Below, in pieces: positions 54,171 through 64,000 of a stretch of DNA of 64,000 nt; position 1 is the stretch's first letter; each line of letters begins with the position of its first letter. The translations under genes and the position numbers were made by a program. The notes under the pieces are model-generated. The model ran no database searches. It was not told the DNA's origin and saw only the letters and a list, made by a program, of their open reading frames with translations. Source of the DNA: Avena insularis (lineage: Eukaryota > Streptophyta > Magnoliopsida > Poales > Poaceae); the NCBI GenBank assembly GCA_023614405.1, contig CM042692.1, forward strand, positions 122,319,503 to 122,383,502, read 5' to 3'.

Positions 54171-55854
54171 AGAGCATCTCAAATAGGCGCACTAAATTAT
54201 CATGTGTTCAAAAAGTTATTAGATTTGGGTTTGGCTGTTTTAGCGTGCATGGCAGGCGGTAGCTATTCCAGACGAACTATAATTCCGCGTGCGGCAAGTA
54301 GCGCTACACCATGCACTATAAAATGCAGAACACACGACAACACAAACATAAACACAGAGAAATGTAGAACAACAAAGATCAAACACACACACGCAAAAAT
54401 CAGTTATAAATAGTTTCATTATTGTTACAACACAAACAAATTGTTCCTTGGTACAAAAAATAGTTTCTCAACGATCCAACAAATAGTCCCTCAACAATAC
54501 AACAAATAGTTTATCAACAATACAACAAACATACAAATAAGTTGAAAATAATGGTTTTGTCGGCCATTCCATGACCACCACTCTTCGATGAGATCTTTTT
54601 GAACATCATCATGCACATCGGTTTTTCAAATCGAATGATACGAGGCAATAAAGCGGGCTATCCTCTCTTCTCTACTATGCACTCGCATGAGTTGTCATAT
54701 CAAGTCATAGTAGGAATAGTATAAATCTTGTCCACTCTCATCCTAGATGATCATGTTATGCATGATCACACAGTCGTTCTTGATATACCAAAGGTCAAAG
54801 AATCTTTTGATCCCAAAATCTAGTCGGTCCTCTCATAATAGCAAATTAGGCTTGTACAATCCTAAATGCTCCCTCCATATCTTTCCTATCCTTCGGTTGT
54901 GAATTACGGGAACCAAGTCTTCTCTTACCTTACAGTTTGTGTACCGGCTTCACAAATGTTTGCCACCTTGGGTAGATGTTGTCGGTAAGATAGTAGTCGT
55001 ACTTGTATGTGCGGTCATTTAAACTCCACTGGTGGACCTTCACCCATTGCAATCCTTATCATGAGTGGTGATCATTAAAGAACATTGATATCATTGCAAG
55101 AATCGGGCATTCCGAAGAAATCATGAAAAACCCAAGTCTCATAATCGGCCACGACTTCAAGATGATAGTGGAATCCTTTTCGTGACCTTTGAATTATCCA
55201 TGCCATGCGGCATGACAATTTTTCCAACTCCAATGCATGCAATCAATTGAGCCAAGCATACTGGAAACCCTCGAGCTTTGTTGAACTCCAAAAGTCTAGC
55301 CGTGCCTTTAGCATCGGGGGCTCCCAAGTATTTCTCACAGAACACTTACACAATTGCAACTACAAAAGCGCTTGACACACTTGTTGGCTTGACTGGCACC
55401 CATTGGCAAGTGGTCATCAACTAGATCCGTAGGAATATCGCATCCCATTCATTCCCAATGGATCCTTCTTATCCCTTTTCATTGAACAAACCAAGTTTAC
55501 CTATACGAGAGTGAGTGCCATCATACGCAAAGAGGTTGTCACCTTTTGGTAAGTGTTATGTCTAAGTTCTCCCGTGGTATTCTAACTTTGCTAAAAACCG
55601 ATCATGATTCATCACACACTTCATGATTTCGTTCAACAACTTGATTTTAAACTTGAAATGATGACAAAAATAGTGCTTAGCGTATGTTGGATTCTCCACG
55701 AAGTAGCTCCACATCAACTTGTTGTGACCTTCGACCTTCCCTCCACAACTTCTATCGATCGAACATGGAACCACCATGCTTCAGCCTTTTTTCGTGTGTA
55801 CAACCAATAGCAAAGCTATGTTTTCTTCTTCAAGGTCCCACTCTTCAATGAAAT
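54171..55854 (-). pseudogene. PIF/Harbinger transposase pseudogene
   Basis: Minus-strand pieces, right to left: EGHNKLMWSYFVENPTYAKH and FKFKIKLLNEIM (55777-55562), the N-terminal part; YLGAPDAKGTARLLEFNKARGFP (55345-55270) followed in other frames by SIDCMHW-like sequence; and GAFRIVQA, FAIMRGPTRFWDQ and CVMMHNMIIEDE (about 54900-54720), the C-terminal part. These are signature stretches of plant PIF/Harbinger (ALP1-like) transposases, which cut and paste DNA with a DDE nuclease. Several frameshifts and stops separate them. The left end, GAGCATCTCAAATAGGCGC (about 54178), resembles Harbinger termini. The right side stops at the LTR starting at 55855, so the 5' end of the element is lost or displaced. 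Confidence 0.75.
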
Positions 55855-56740
55855 TGAAGTAGATATGCCCTAGAGGTCAATAATAATGATGTTTTTATTA
55901 ACATATCTTATTAGTTCGTAATAGTTTTGTATCATGCTAGAACTGTGTTAAGTGGAAACATTAATACATGTGTGATATATAAACAAACCAGGTCCCTAGT
56001 ATCCTCTAGACTAGTTCGTTGGGAAGCTGATGATCGAGGTTTCCCGATCAAGGACTTTAACACAACAACTGACAACAAGGTCACTTCATTAGATGAATGA
56101 AGGGATGGACAACACCCAACCCTGTATTCAATGTGATCTAGTCACAAAGTTCAACATTGCGATATCTAGCAAAGCGTAGTGATTCAGTCCTTCGACTGTG
56201 ATATCATATTAATCACTGTCTCCTGAGGCTGCTTTGACTACATCAACCGTCATTACCGTAACTGGGTGAATATAAAAGGTGTGTATTTGGTATTCCATAG
56301 GAACTTTTGAGGCCTATGTATCAAGGTCAGCATTTTCCCATCAGAGCGACAGATAGATACATTGGGCCCACTTGGTGATATTACATCTACAAGTTTGCAA
56401 ACATGTGACTAGGTCACGGGGATGTAATATCATGGGAACGATAAAATGTGTTTGTCGGTAACAAGATTGAACTAACTATGTGGATACCGAAGATCAGATC
56501 TTGCACGAACTAGGTATCGTAGAGCAAAGGGAATGGGACTCGACATTCAAGGTTCAAGCGGTCAAGTTATTCGTGGAATACATGGGCGCCATAATGTGTT
56601 TCCAGATACCGTTGTTGGTCATTGATCAGAGAGTATCTTGATCATGTCTATCTATTTCTGAGCCATGGGGTGTCACACTTAAGGGTAGATGACGCTTAGG
56701 TATTGATCCGATATCGTAGGATGATGATTCCAAAATTGAA
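55855..56740 (+). mobile_element. Truncated BARE/Angela-type copia LTR
   Basis: Starts TGAAGTAGATATGCCCTAGAGG, the same frame of text as TGTTGGAGATATGCCC of the copia element here but clearly diverged. It follows that LTR through GAAACATTAATACATGTGTGAT, GACAGATAGATACATTGGGCCC, GTAACAAG(A/G)TTGAACTA and GTGTCACACTTAAG. It breaks off near 56740, before the TATA-box part. No internal region or partner LTR is seen. Confidence 0.8.
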
Positions 56741-57440
56741 GCATATTTACCTCTTGTTTTCGCATAAGTAGAGTAGGATTTTAGTATTTTATTACGCTCG
56801 CGCGCACCTTTTGGCTTAGTTTCAACAGGATCCTGAATTTCTAAGTCTTTTGTGAACATATCAATTGGGACTGTCATATTATGCAGTAATATGATATTTC
56901 TAAGTGTTAAATGTCATTGTATTGATTTTTCCTCACACCTGGGAGAATAGCAAACATGGAGGAAACCTACAGAGCGTTTAATGACCACTGATACGGGCGG
57001 AGCTTGCCCTTACCGTCCGCCCGTACCACCTGTTAGAGAGTCTATCTCGTCAAATACTCTCACCTCGCGAAGACGGATCACAGATCCAACATTCACAAAA
57101 ACTTCCAGCCTCGAAGCATCGTGCTAGAGAGGGATCTGGAGGAGGAACTAGACGAAGGGAAAATCCTTGCTGCTTCACGGATCATTGGAGGACATCACAT
57201 CATCCCCTTCATCATCACCCGCTTCATCTACATCACCATTCCCCTCTCCCATACTTTAGATCTTGTTGTAATTCCAAATACCAATATGGTTTGCACTAGA
57301 TTTATCTTCATACTTTTATCCATCCATTTGAATATGATGATGATGTTGATTGCTTCCATGTGTGAGTAGTTTCCTTTGTTCTTGGGGAGATGGAGAAACC
57401 CTAGCATTATTAGGACTGAATTCCCAGATCTCTTTAGTTC
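56740..57440. other. Unassigned transposon-like sequence
   Basis: The minus-strand ORF 56626-56877 (FTKDLEIQDPVETKPKGARE, KSYSTYAKTRGKY) looks protein-like but I cannot place it. It overlaps the end of the LTR fragment. ATGTGTGAGTAGTTTCCTTTG and CTTGGGGAGATGG near 57360-57390 are phrases common in Triticeae transposons. A hairpin (TACGGGCGG / CCGCCCGTA) lies at 56993-57026. Confidence 0.4.
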
Positions 57441-57469
57441 CTAGTTTTCTTTCTTAAATCACGGGACGA

Positions 57470-57493
57470 GATTTTGTTTAAGGGGGGAAGGTT
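57470..57493 (+). other. Gypsy polypurine tract upstream of the LTR
   Basis: GTTTAAGGGGGGAAGGTT directly before TGTAACATCCC. This is the normal arrangement at the 3' LTR of a gypsy element. The preceding ACGGGACGAGATTTTG also looks like the end of a gypsy interior. Confidence 0.7.
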
Positions 57494-60400
57494 TGTAACA
57501 TCCCAAAACTTTAATCCAAGTTATCAAGATCCAAATCACCCAATTTAGGGTTAACAAAAACTTTTTATTATTAAAAACCATTAAGCATGCATATGTGTGT
57601 TGCATTAATATGGATTTGTTTGAAAGTGCCATGATTGTTTGTCCTAATGGTTGTAAAATGATTCTAAGATGAATTCCACATCATCTAGATCTTTCCCAAG
57701 AAAAATTCAAGGAAAAAGAAATCAAATAGAATTAATAAATGGAAATGGTCACTTTTGCCATTTTAACCAACTAGGCCACATTGGGTGTTCCTAGAACTCA
57801 AATTCAAATAGAAACAATTATGGATCTTTGCACCCCTTGCTAGTACAAGTAAAGATCTACCAAGGCCCACTTTAAATTCCTATAAAAACAGTTAAATCCT
57901 AAATTAAAATGACATTTGAAAATGGAATCAAGTGTATGTACCTAGATCCCACTTTTTCAAAAACCACTCAAATGAATTCAATTTGACAATCCCCAGCAAC
58001 CACACACTACCAAGCAACAGTGAAGGTCACTCAAAAATTTTCATTCAAAAATTTCAAAGTTGAATTCTTTCGGCCATTTTGTCAAACACCCTGTGTGCAA
58101 AAAATAAGGAAAAATCACAAACACTATTGTGAGCAGTTTTCTGGCCAAATTGGTCTCCCATTTTGCAACCACAGCACCCCCAGTGCACCCCCTACCCTGT
58201 ACCAGCATGGCCACCCACTGTGCACATGACCAAATGGTCATGGCCACTAATGCCGAGCACATTGATCACCCCCACCGTTGACAGCACGCCCCTAGCGTCA
58301 CCAGCCTCGCCCACCATGTCTAGCGCGTCGCCCATGCTCCACTCACCCCTCCAGGCCCATCTCGAGGACAGAGAGAGGAGAAGCCAGGAAAACCGTGCCC
58401 GGGCCGTGTCTTCCATGCCGACACCGCCCGCAGTTCACGCCCTGTCCCCGCTCAAACCGACCTCGCCTTGCTCCCGCCGCCCGCCTACACGATCACCAGT
58501 GACCCAGGAGGCCAACGGACATGCCCATTCCCTCGACCGTGCCCCGTAGCCGCCTGCCGCCGTGAAACTCGTCGTCGACCAAGGCAGCGTGCGCGCAGCG
58601 ACACTCGCTTCTCCCGACCACCTTGCACAGCATACGCACCTCCGTGATGATCGCCAGGGAACCGCCCACCATCCTAGCCCCCGAGCCATGCCTATAGCCT
58701 GCTGTGCCGTCGTCTCTGACGAGCCACGCCCATGCCTCTCTGCATCCCTCGCCCCACTATAAAAAGGAAGCCCCCCGGCACCATTTCTTCACACCACCTC
58801 CCTCCACTCCACCTCAGAGACCTCCCCGAGCCCCACCGGAGCAATCCGCTGCCCGTAGCACCCCAATTTTGCCGAAGACCGACGCGGAAGGAGGAGAAGG
58901 GCGCCACTGATCCAGGCCTTCTCTAGGGACGCCGCCGGTACCAGGAGAACCGCCGTCCTCGACTCGTCCAGTTGCCCGCCTCACCGACCCTCTCCGGAGC
59001 TCTGGTAAGCCTCCCAAGACCCTCACCGACCGTGCTAGGGTTCCTCCCCGTCGTGTACTGTTCCGGTGAGGACGATGGATGTGAGATGTTGATCTAGGAT
59101 CTAATCCCACGGTCAGCATCCTCCCATACCGGTTCGGCATCCCCTGTTCCACTGAAAGGTGGGGTCCTCACTTAAGCCAGCCCGGGTGCTGCGCGGAGCG
59201 CAGTGGGCTGGACCATTTCTTTCCTGCGCAACCCAGTAGATTCAAATAAGTCTTTTTCTTTTTAGACATAAAATCAATTCTGTCCTTTAGTTCAAAAATC
59301 AATTCAGAAAGATCTACTGAACTAAATTGAGTGATTCCAATTTTGTTAGAAAGATAATTTAAATCTCTATCCAAGCCCGTTGGATTTAAATCAATTAGAG
59401 TTAGAGATTTCTCCTAGCAAAAATAACAAGACAGAGGCCTTTTCACATTCAAACATTTTTCTAAAATCAACCATAATAGCTTTTGAGTTGATTCCAACTC
59501 TTAAAAATCACATTTGACTATACCTATCTGAATATGTAATAATATTTAGGTTTGCATGGAGTAACTTTGGACTAGTACCAAAATAATGCTATATAGGCAT
59601 TTCTATTCACTTTAAATCATTAAAATATTAATCTTAGACTTTATAAATTGTGATCCAACATTTAAATCAGATTCCCATGTATTAGAATATGTGGTGATGA
59701 CATGTGTCCACATGATCCCATATTTTAATTGGAGAATATTAAATCTTAGTTATTTTCAATGAGTAGAAATTACTTTTCTCAAATAAAATAAATGAAACTA
59801 GTTCTTTAAATCTTGTGATGAATGTGATCATACTAGATCATCAAGTGTGTGCCTTAGTGTGCTAAATAGACTAGTTAAGTATTGTTTGGTGATTGTGTAT
59901 TCTGTATGTATTTCTAGACGATAGTACCGACCAAGTCTACGAGGAGGAGGAGTTCTACCCTGAAGAAGACAAGGAGAATTTCAACCACTGCACCAATCAA
60001 GGCAAGCTATTATTGGCAAGCTATTGTTAGCAAGCTAGAACTAAGCAAGTTAACACTTGCCCTCTTAACTTGAGCAAATGCATTAGGCATGCTTTGGTTA
60101 TACCTTTTGACTTATACTTACTCCAAGTTTTACTTACAAGCTTTACTTTCTTTTACTTTACCAAAGTCCTTTACTTTGTTTATAGATAGCATAAAGAGTA
60201 TAAAACTTGGCCTATCTAGTTAGACTTAGATGTCATTCTATGGCATGAGATTGAGATTAGCATCCCACATTAGTGAACACTCTCAACTTAGTGATTAGAG
60301 ATAAACCAAAAACTTGATCACTCTAGATGGGAATACTTGGTGAAAATGACTTATGAAAACCTTGGAATGATGAGTCATTCTATTGAGATGTTTTGACATG

Positions 60401-61442
60401 TGTTGAGAAACACAAATGGTTTATGATGATGATGAAAATGTTGAGGCATGAGCCTTAGCCCTTTATAAAAACTGATGGTTGGGTTCGGATGCGATACCAT
60501 TCCAATTTTACCATACAACCACAATACCTGAATTGGGTAAGGCTTAGCCGGAAGGTTATATGCATTAGTATTAGTTCCCTCGCGGGAGAGGTTTGAGCTG
60601 AGGCTACCTCTCAATGTTGTCCACCTATGCAGTGCCCAGGATGGCAGATGGCCATGGCTGGGAGGCCAAGCTCATAGGAGAGGTGCTTATACTAGAGTGT
60701 GTAAAGGAAAGGTTATGTTTGATTATCTGCATACTAAGTATGATGATTCAGGGTTATCCCTGATAGATGTATCAAATTTTGTGGTGAAAGTGTACTACCT
60801 CTGCAGAGTGTCAAACTATTCGAATAGCCGCGTCCGTGGTTATGGACAGTTGGAGTGGCCATACTGTTCCATTGTCAGATGTTTTCAAAATGACTTTTGA
60901 AATGAATTGTGACATGACTTGACCACAACATGGTTGTGACTATGACAACTAAGTTCCCAATTAGGTGATTTAGAAATTTATTTTTTCTTTCTTGGTTTCT
61001 GAACCCAGCTTAGGTTTTAAACTTAACTTTATAAATAAACTTAGACTTAGCATTCCTACTAGATCTACTTTACTTGTTAGTGATAGTTTGTGAGTACTTA
61101 AAGAGTACTCATGGCTTTGTCCCTGGCTATTCCCGTGGCCAGACTATGAGGAGGACTATCCGGAAGAAGGACAACAGGACGGCTACGACAACTAGGATCA
61201 TCTCCCATCGTCAGTATTGCGTGTGACACTGAAGATGGAGCCCACCGCTATGCTATTTATTCTGCTACTTGTTTGTACTAAGACTAGATCATGAGATCCT
61301 TTATTTGTGTAAGACCTTATTTTGGTTTGTAATGGATGATGTACTATGATATCCAATTTGTTATGTCTCGCAAAAATGGTAATCCTGGGATTGTGATGTA
61401 TGGCATAACAGGCATCTAGGATTAAAAATCTGGGTGTTGAGA
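57494..61442 (+). repeat. Gypsy LTR of about 3.9 kb
   Basis: Begins TGTAACATCCCAAAAC. The right edge is set four bases before the primer site, at GGTGTTGAGA, where an original ending CA seems to have mutated to GA. It has a GC-rich promoter part (58140-59230), a TATA box, and short acidic coding-like phrases (EEEEFYPEEDKEN near 59950; YEEDYPEEGQQDGYDN near 61145). Only one LTR copy is in the window. ORFs within (58020-58926, both strands) are GC-driven and not genes. Confidence 0.75.
58758..58765 (+). promoter_or_regulatory. LTR TATA box
   Basis: CCCCACTATAAAAAGGAAG, in a GC-rich context, with a CA-rich likely start region (CACCATTTCTTCACACC) about 25-40 bp downstream. Confidence 0.7.
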
Positions 61443-61445
61443 AGT

Positions 61446-61458
61446 TGGTATCAGAGCC
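61446..61458 (+). other. Primer binding site, iMet type
   Basis: TGGTATCAGAGCC, an exact complement of the 3' end of plant initiator tRNA-Met, four bases after the inferred LTR end. Confidence 0.92.
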
Positions 61459-61673
61459 ATCCTGACCATAGGAGACCCTAGTTAGAATGGACGTCCGAAC
61501 AAAAACTTAGTTACAAAACCAAAGTGAGTATTTGTGAAAATCTATTTCCTCTCTTACCCTTGGGATTATTTCTCTCAAAAAAATACATGTTCCTCAAAAA
61601 TTCTTACATTACTACATAAAATTTTGACACACTTGATCACTTCACTAACTTTCTCATCCTAAAATTCTTATAG

Positions 61674-62235
61674 ATGGAAGTTCAGTACTGCAAGTTCTAC
61701 CAGTTGGGCAATGGAGGCCAACTGATCTTCGAGAGGGATCTAGATGCACTGTCTGAGTACTTTGGAGTTCTTTGGAGCTCAACTCAATGGTCCCCCAGGA
61801 GGAGATTTACAATGGCTAGTAGTTGCTGACCTTCGAGGCAAGTTAGAGGCACCAATGTCCGAGAAGATTCAATTCACCGTGAGAGAGAACAACTGGCTAG
61901 ATGGATTAGCCAGGGCAATGCACGAAGCTCTCGCTCGTCTTTGCACACAGAATGTCAACCTGATCCAAGGAACCCGCTTTTCTCACTATGCAAGGCGTGA
62001 TTCGATGGGAATGCCTCTGGAGATGCCAAGTCACCTAGAGTTGAAGCGTCAAGTGGAGAACCTCGACTTCCTCCTGTACGACAGATAGAAGGAATTGGAC
62101 AATGCTAGGGAGTTCGCCAACCACAACCTTGCTATTGTCGCCCAGAAGGCCCAGACGTTCTCACTGCTTGTCAAGGATCGTCAGTCACTTTGCCGTCAAT
62201 GTGCAAAGAAGGATCACACCATCGACGTCTTCGCA
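61674..62235 (+). pseudogene. Gag-position ORF of the gypsy element
   Basis: ATG at 61674 (MEVQYCKFYQLGNGGQLIFE). A frameshift near 61760 moves to the frame with FFGAQLNGPPGGDLQWLVV, LRGKLEAP and NNWLDGLARAMHEALARLC. TAG at 62086 is followed in the same frame by KELDNAREFANHNLA and RRQCAKKDHTID-like text. No CCHC zinc knuckle is visible; it may be in the missing stretch after 62235. I recall similar ORFs in Triticeae gypsy elements but cannot confirm that it is Gag proper. Gag would build the particle. Confidence 0.55.
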
Positions 62236-62450
62236 AGAACACATGGGATAGATTTTTATGCCAATCTAATAGTACTTGGAACCAAAGGTTTGGAAGTAGT
62301 ACTATGAATGGATTGGATGTCAAAGCATAAAGGATTGATTGACTGTGCTAAGAAAGCCATCATCGTGACCAGTAGCTCTGGAGTATCAGTAGAGCATATA
62401 TCTGAAACCTTGCCCCGTGAATTCAAGTGCAACAAGAGTCTAGCCCTACC
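62236..62450 (+). pseudogene. Gypsy protease C-terminal part, active site deleted
   Basis: IDFYANLIVLGTKGLEVVL, then TGA (62305-62307) where a Gly codon is expected, then [18 protein letters not shown]. This is the typical gypsy protease tail (VILGMDWL...ID). The upstream active site (D-S/T-G-A) is absent because the gag region is joined directly to this tail. Cannot be functional. Confidence 0.85.
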
Positions 62451-63175
62451 CACCATAGACCAAGTCAGAGTAGTTTGTGAATACCCTGACGTATTCCCAG
62501 ATGAATTGCCCGGTATGCCTCCGGATAGGGATATTGAGTTCATTATTGAACTAATTCCTAGAACCGGCCCCATAGCTCAGAGACCCTATAGCATGAACCC
62601 CTCAGAGTTAGTGGAACTGAAGAAGCAGTTGGATGCTATGCTGGAGAAAGGCTTGATTCAACCAAGCGCATCACCTTGGAGATCACCCGTGTTGTTTGTC
62701 GACAAGAAAGATGGAGGCAACCGTTTGTGCACAGATTACAGGAAGCTGAATGATGTCACAATCAAGAACAAGTACCCATTGCCAAAGATAGAGGATCTAT
62801 TTGATCAGTTGACTGGTGCCAGTGTGTTCTCTAAGATTGATCTTAGGACTGGTTATCACCAACTTAAGATTCGTGCAACAGATATTCCAAAGACCGCCTT
62901 TACCACCAGATATGGATTGTATGAGTATACGGTCATGTCTTTTGGATTAACCAATGATCCCGCTTATTTCATGAATATCATGAATAAGATCTTTATGAAT
63001 TTTCTGGATAAGTTTATCGTTGTGTTTATCGACGATATTCTTATCTACTCCAAGTCAGAAGAAGACCATGAGCAACATCTGAGAATCATCCTTGAAACCC
63101 TTAGAGAGCATCAGTTGTATGCCAAGTTCAGCAAATGTGAGTTTTGGCTGAAACAAGTAGGATTCCTAGGACATA
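62451..63175 (+). pseudogene. Gypsy reverse transcriptase domain
   Basis: Within the ORF 62308-63279, RT motifs run in order: [18 protein letters not shown] (residues 61-78), [31 protein letters not shown] (174-185), [23 protein letters not shown] and the catalytic FIDD (240-243), then AKFSKCEFW. The catalytic aspartates are kept. An Ala usual after GLTN is Asp here. The frame is lost at GFLGHIV (about 63175), and the last 35 codons of the ORF are out of frame. RT copies element RNA into DNA. The domain itself is complete, but it would not be released without the protease or joined to RNase H. Confidence 0.93.
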
Positions 63176-63839
63176 TTGTGTGTCTCTGGGAGTCATTGTT
63201 GATCCCGCCAAGATCAAAGATGTTGAAGAATGGCAAGCCCCAACCACTCAAACCCAAGTCCGTGCATTTCTCAGATTAGCGAGATACTACCGCAAGTTCG
63301 TAGAAGGATTTTCAAGTATCGCAAGACCCATGACCCAATTGTTGAAGAAGGACAAGAAGTTTGAATGGACCGACAAATGTGAAGAAAGTTTTCAAGAGCT
63401 GAAGAAAAGATTGATTTCAGCCCCAATATTAATTATGCCAGATATCAAGAAGTCGTTTGATGTGTATTGTGATGCATCCAAGATTGGTCTTGGATGTGTA
63501 TTGATGCAAGAAGGCAAAGTCATCGCATATCTGTCTCGACAACTGAAGCAGCATGAGCAGAACTATCCTACCCATGATCTTGAATTAGCAGCTGTAGTTT
63601 TAGCCTTGAAGACATGGCGTCATTATCTTATGGGTAACCGCTGTGAGATTTACTCAGATCACAAGAGCTTGAAGTATATCTTCACCCAGAAGGAGCTGAA
63701 TATGAGGCAAAGGAGATGGATAGAGTTAATCAAGGATTATGACCTTGACATTCATTATCACCCCGGCAAAGCCAATGTGGTAGCGGATACTCTTAGCATA
63801 TTGCCGTGTAGGTTAAACACCATGATCAAGGAGAAGTAA
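63176..63839 (+). pseudogene. Gypsy RT connection and RNase H domain
   Basis: In the shifted frame: [31 protein letters not shown], then RNase H with [44 protein letters not shown] and ANVVADTLS. The four acidic catalytic positions (D in CDAS, E in DLEL, D in SDHK, D in VADT) are present. The usual ALSR after VVAD is TLSI. TAA at 63837 ends it in the linker before integrase. RNase H removes RNA from the RNA-DNA hybrid. Confidence 0.92.
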
Positions 63840-64000
63840 CCAAGTTTGCATGAGGAGTTGGAGAAGTTTAGAACTGAGCTAGTTAGCAAAGGATTTTTAG
63901 CTAGCATTGAACTTCAACCCACTTTGATTAGCCAAATCAAGGAAGCCCAAAAGGGAAATGCAAGTATCGATGGAATCAAGCATCATATTGGTACGGGAAA
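63840..64000 (+). pseudogene. Start of the gypsy integrase region
   Basis: After the TAA the same frame stays open to the edge with PSLHEELEKFRTELVSKGFLAS and PTLISQIKEAQKGN, the linker that precedes the integrase zinc-binding domain in plant gypsy elements. The HHCC motif would lie beyond the window. Confidence 0.75.

Larger units (their letters stand above)
61459..64000 (+). mobile_element. Interior of a degenerate gypsy element, cut by the window edge
   Basis: Order after the primer site: gag-position ORF, protease tail, RT, RNase H, start of integrase. The order RT-RNase H-integrase is that of Ty3/gypsy. Lesions: frameshift near 61760, TAG at 62086, a deletion near 62235 joining the gag region to the protease tail, TGA at 62305, frameshift near 63175, and TAA at 63837. 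The Tekay/Del chromovirus group is a good guess from the LTR length, primer and polypurine tract. The integrase C-terminus that would decide is outside the window. Confidence 0.88.

Noticed and set aside
58020..59152. Cluster of ORFs up to 128 codons on both strands
   Set aside because: They fall in the GC-rich promoter part of a long LTR, overlap each other on both strands and have biased composition.

Overview
The window looks like nuclear DNA of a pooid grass, most likely Triticeae (wheat, barley, rye or a relative). The pointers are a BARE/Angela-type copia LTR, a Triticeae-style gypsy element with an Asp-tRNA-like primer site, a CACTA end (CACTATAAGAAAA), several Stowaway MITEs with TA target duplications, and short introns with GTGAG donors. 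I see no bacterial or organellar genes, no rRNA or tRNA genes and no CRISPR array. No open reading frame longer than about 100 codons looks like an intact host gene. Every recognisable gene carries at least one stop or frameshift.

Layout. 1-1925: end of a minus-strand LTR element that starts outside the window. 1926-4500: unassigned sequence with a GC-rich patch and short direct repeats. 4500-6430: a decayed F-box-like/SINA-like gene on the minus strand with its flanks. 6720-26900: about 20 kb of local low-copy repeats built from a few unit types (375-389 bp units, 517 bp units, a 2.3 kb duplicated block, a block of about 430 bp). They are arranged in tandem, dispersed and inverted forms, with Stowaway and Tourist-like MITEs, an H2A-like histone pseudogene and an acidic-protein pseudogene. 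26900-32200: two more copies of the F-box/SINA-like gene on the plus strand, again with flanks.

32300-42009: a CACTA-like element with a 126-bp subterminal array at its right end, split by a structurally complete minus-strand gypsy element (32925-40185, target duplication AGAGG). 42032-50808: a structurally complete copia element (target duplication CATGG) with a decayed interior. 50814-54170: unassigned sequence with MITE-like pieces. 54171-55854: a PIF/Harbinger transposase pseudogene on the minus strand. 55855-56740: a truncated copia-type LTR. 56740-57493: unassigned sequence ending in a gypsy polypurine tract. 57494-64000: a gypsy element on the plus strand with an LTR of about 3.9 kb, an iMet primer site, a gag-position ORF, and protease, RT, RNase H and start of integrase, all broken, running off the right edge.

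The parts of most interest are three. The three-copy F-box/SINA-like family flanks the low-copy-repeat zone in divergent orientation. The repeat zone itself carries a recurring palindrome, CACTATNNAGTG. Two retrotransposons have sound transposition signals but no usable coding capacity.
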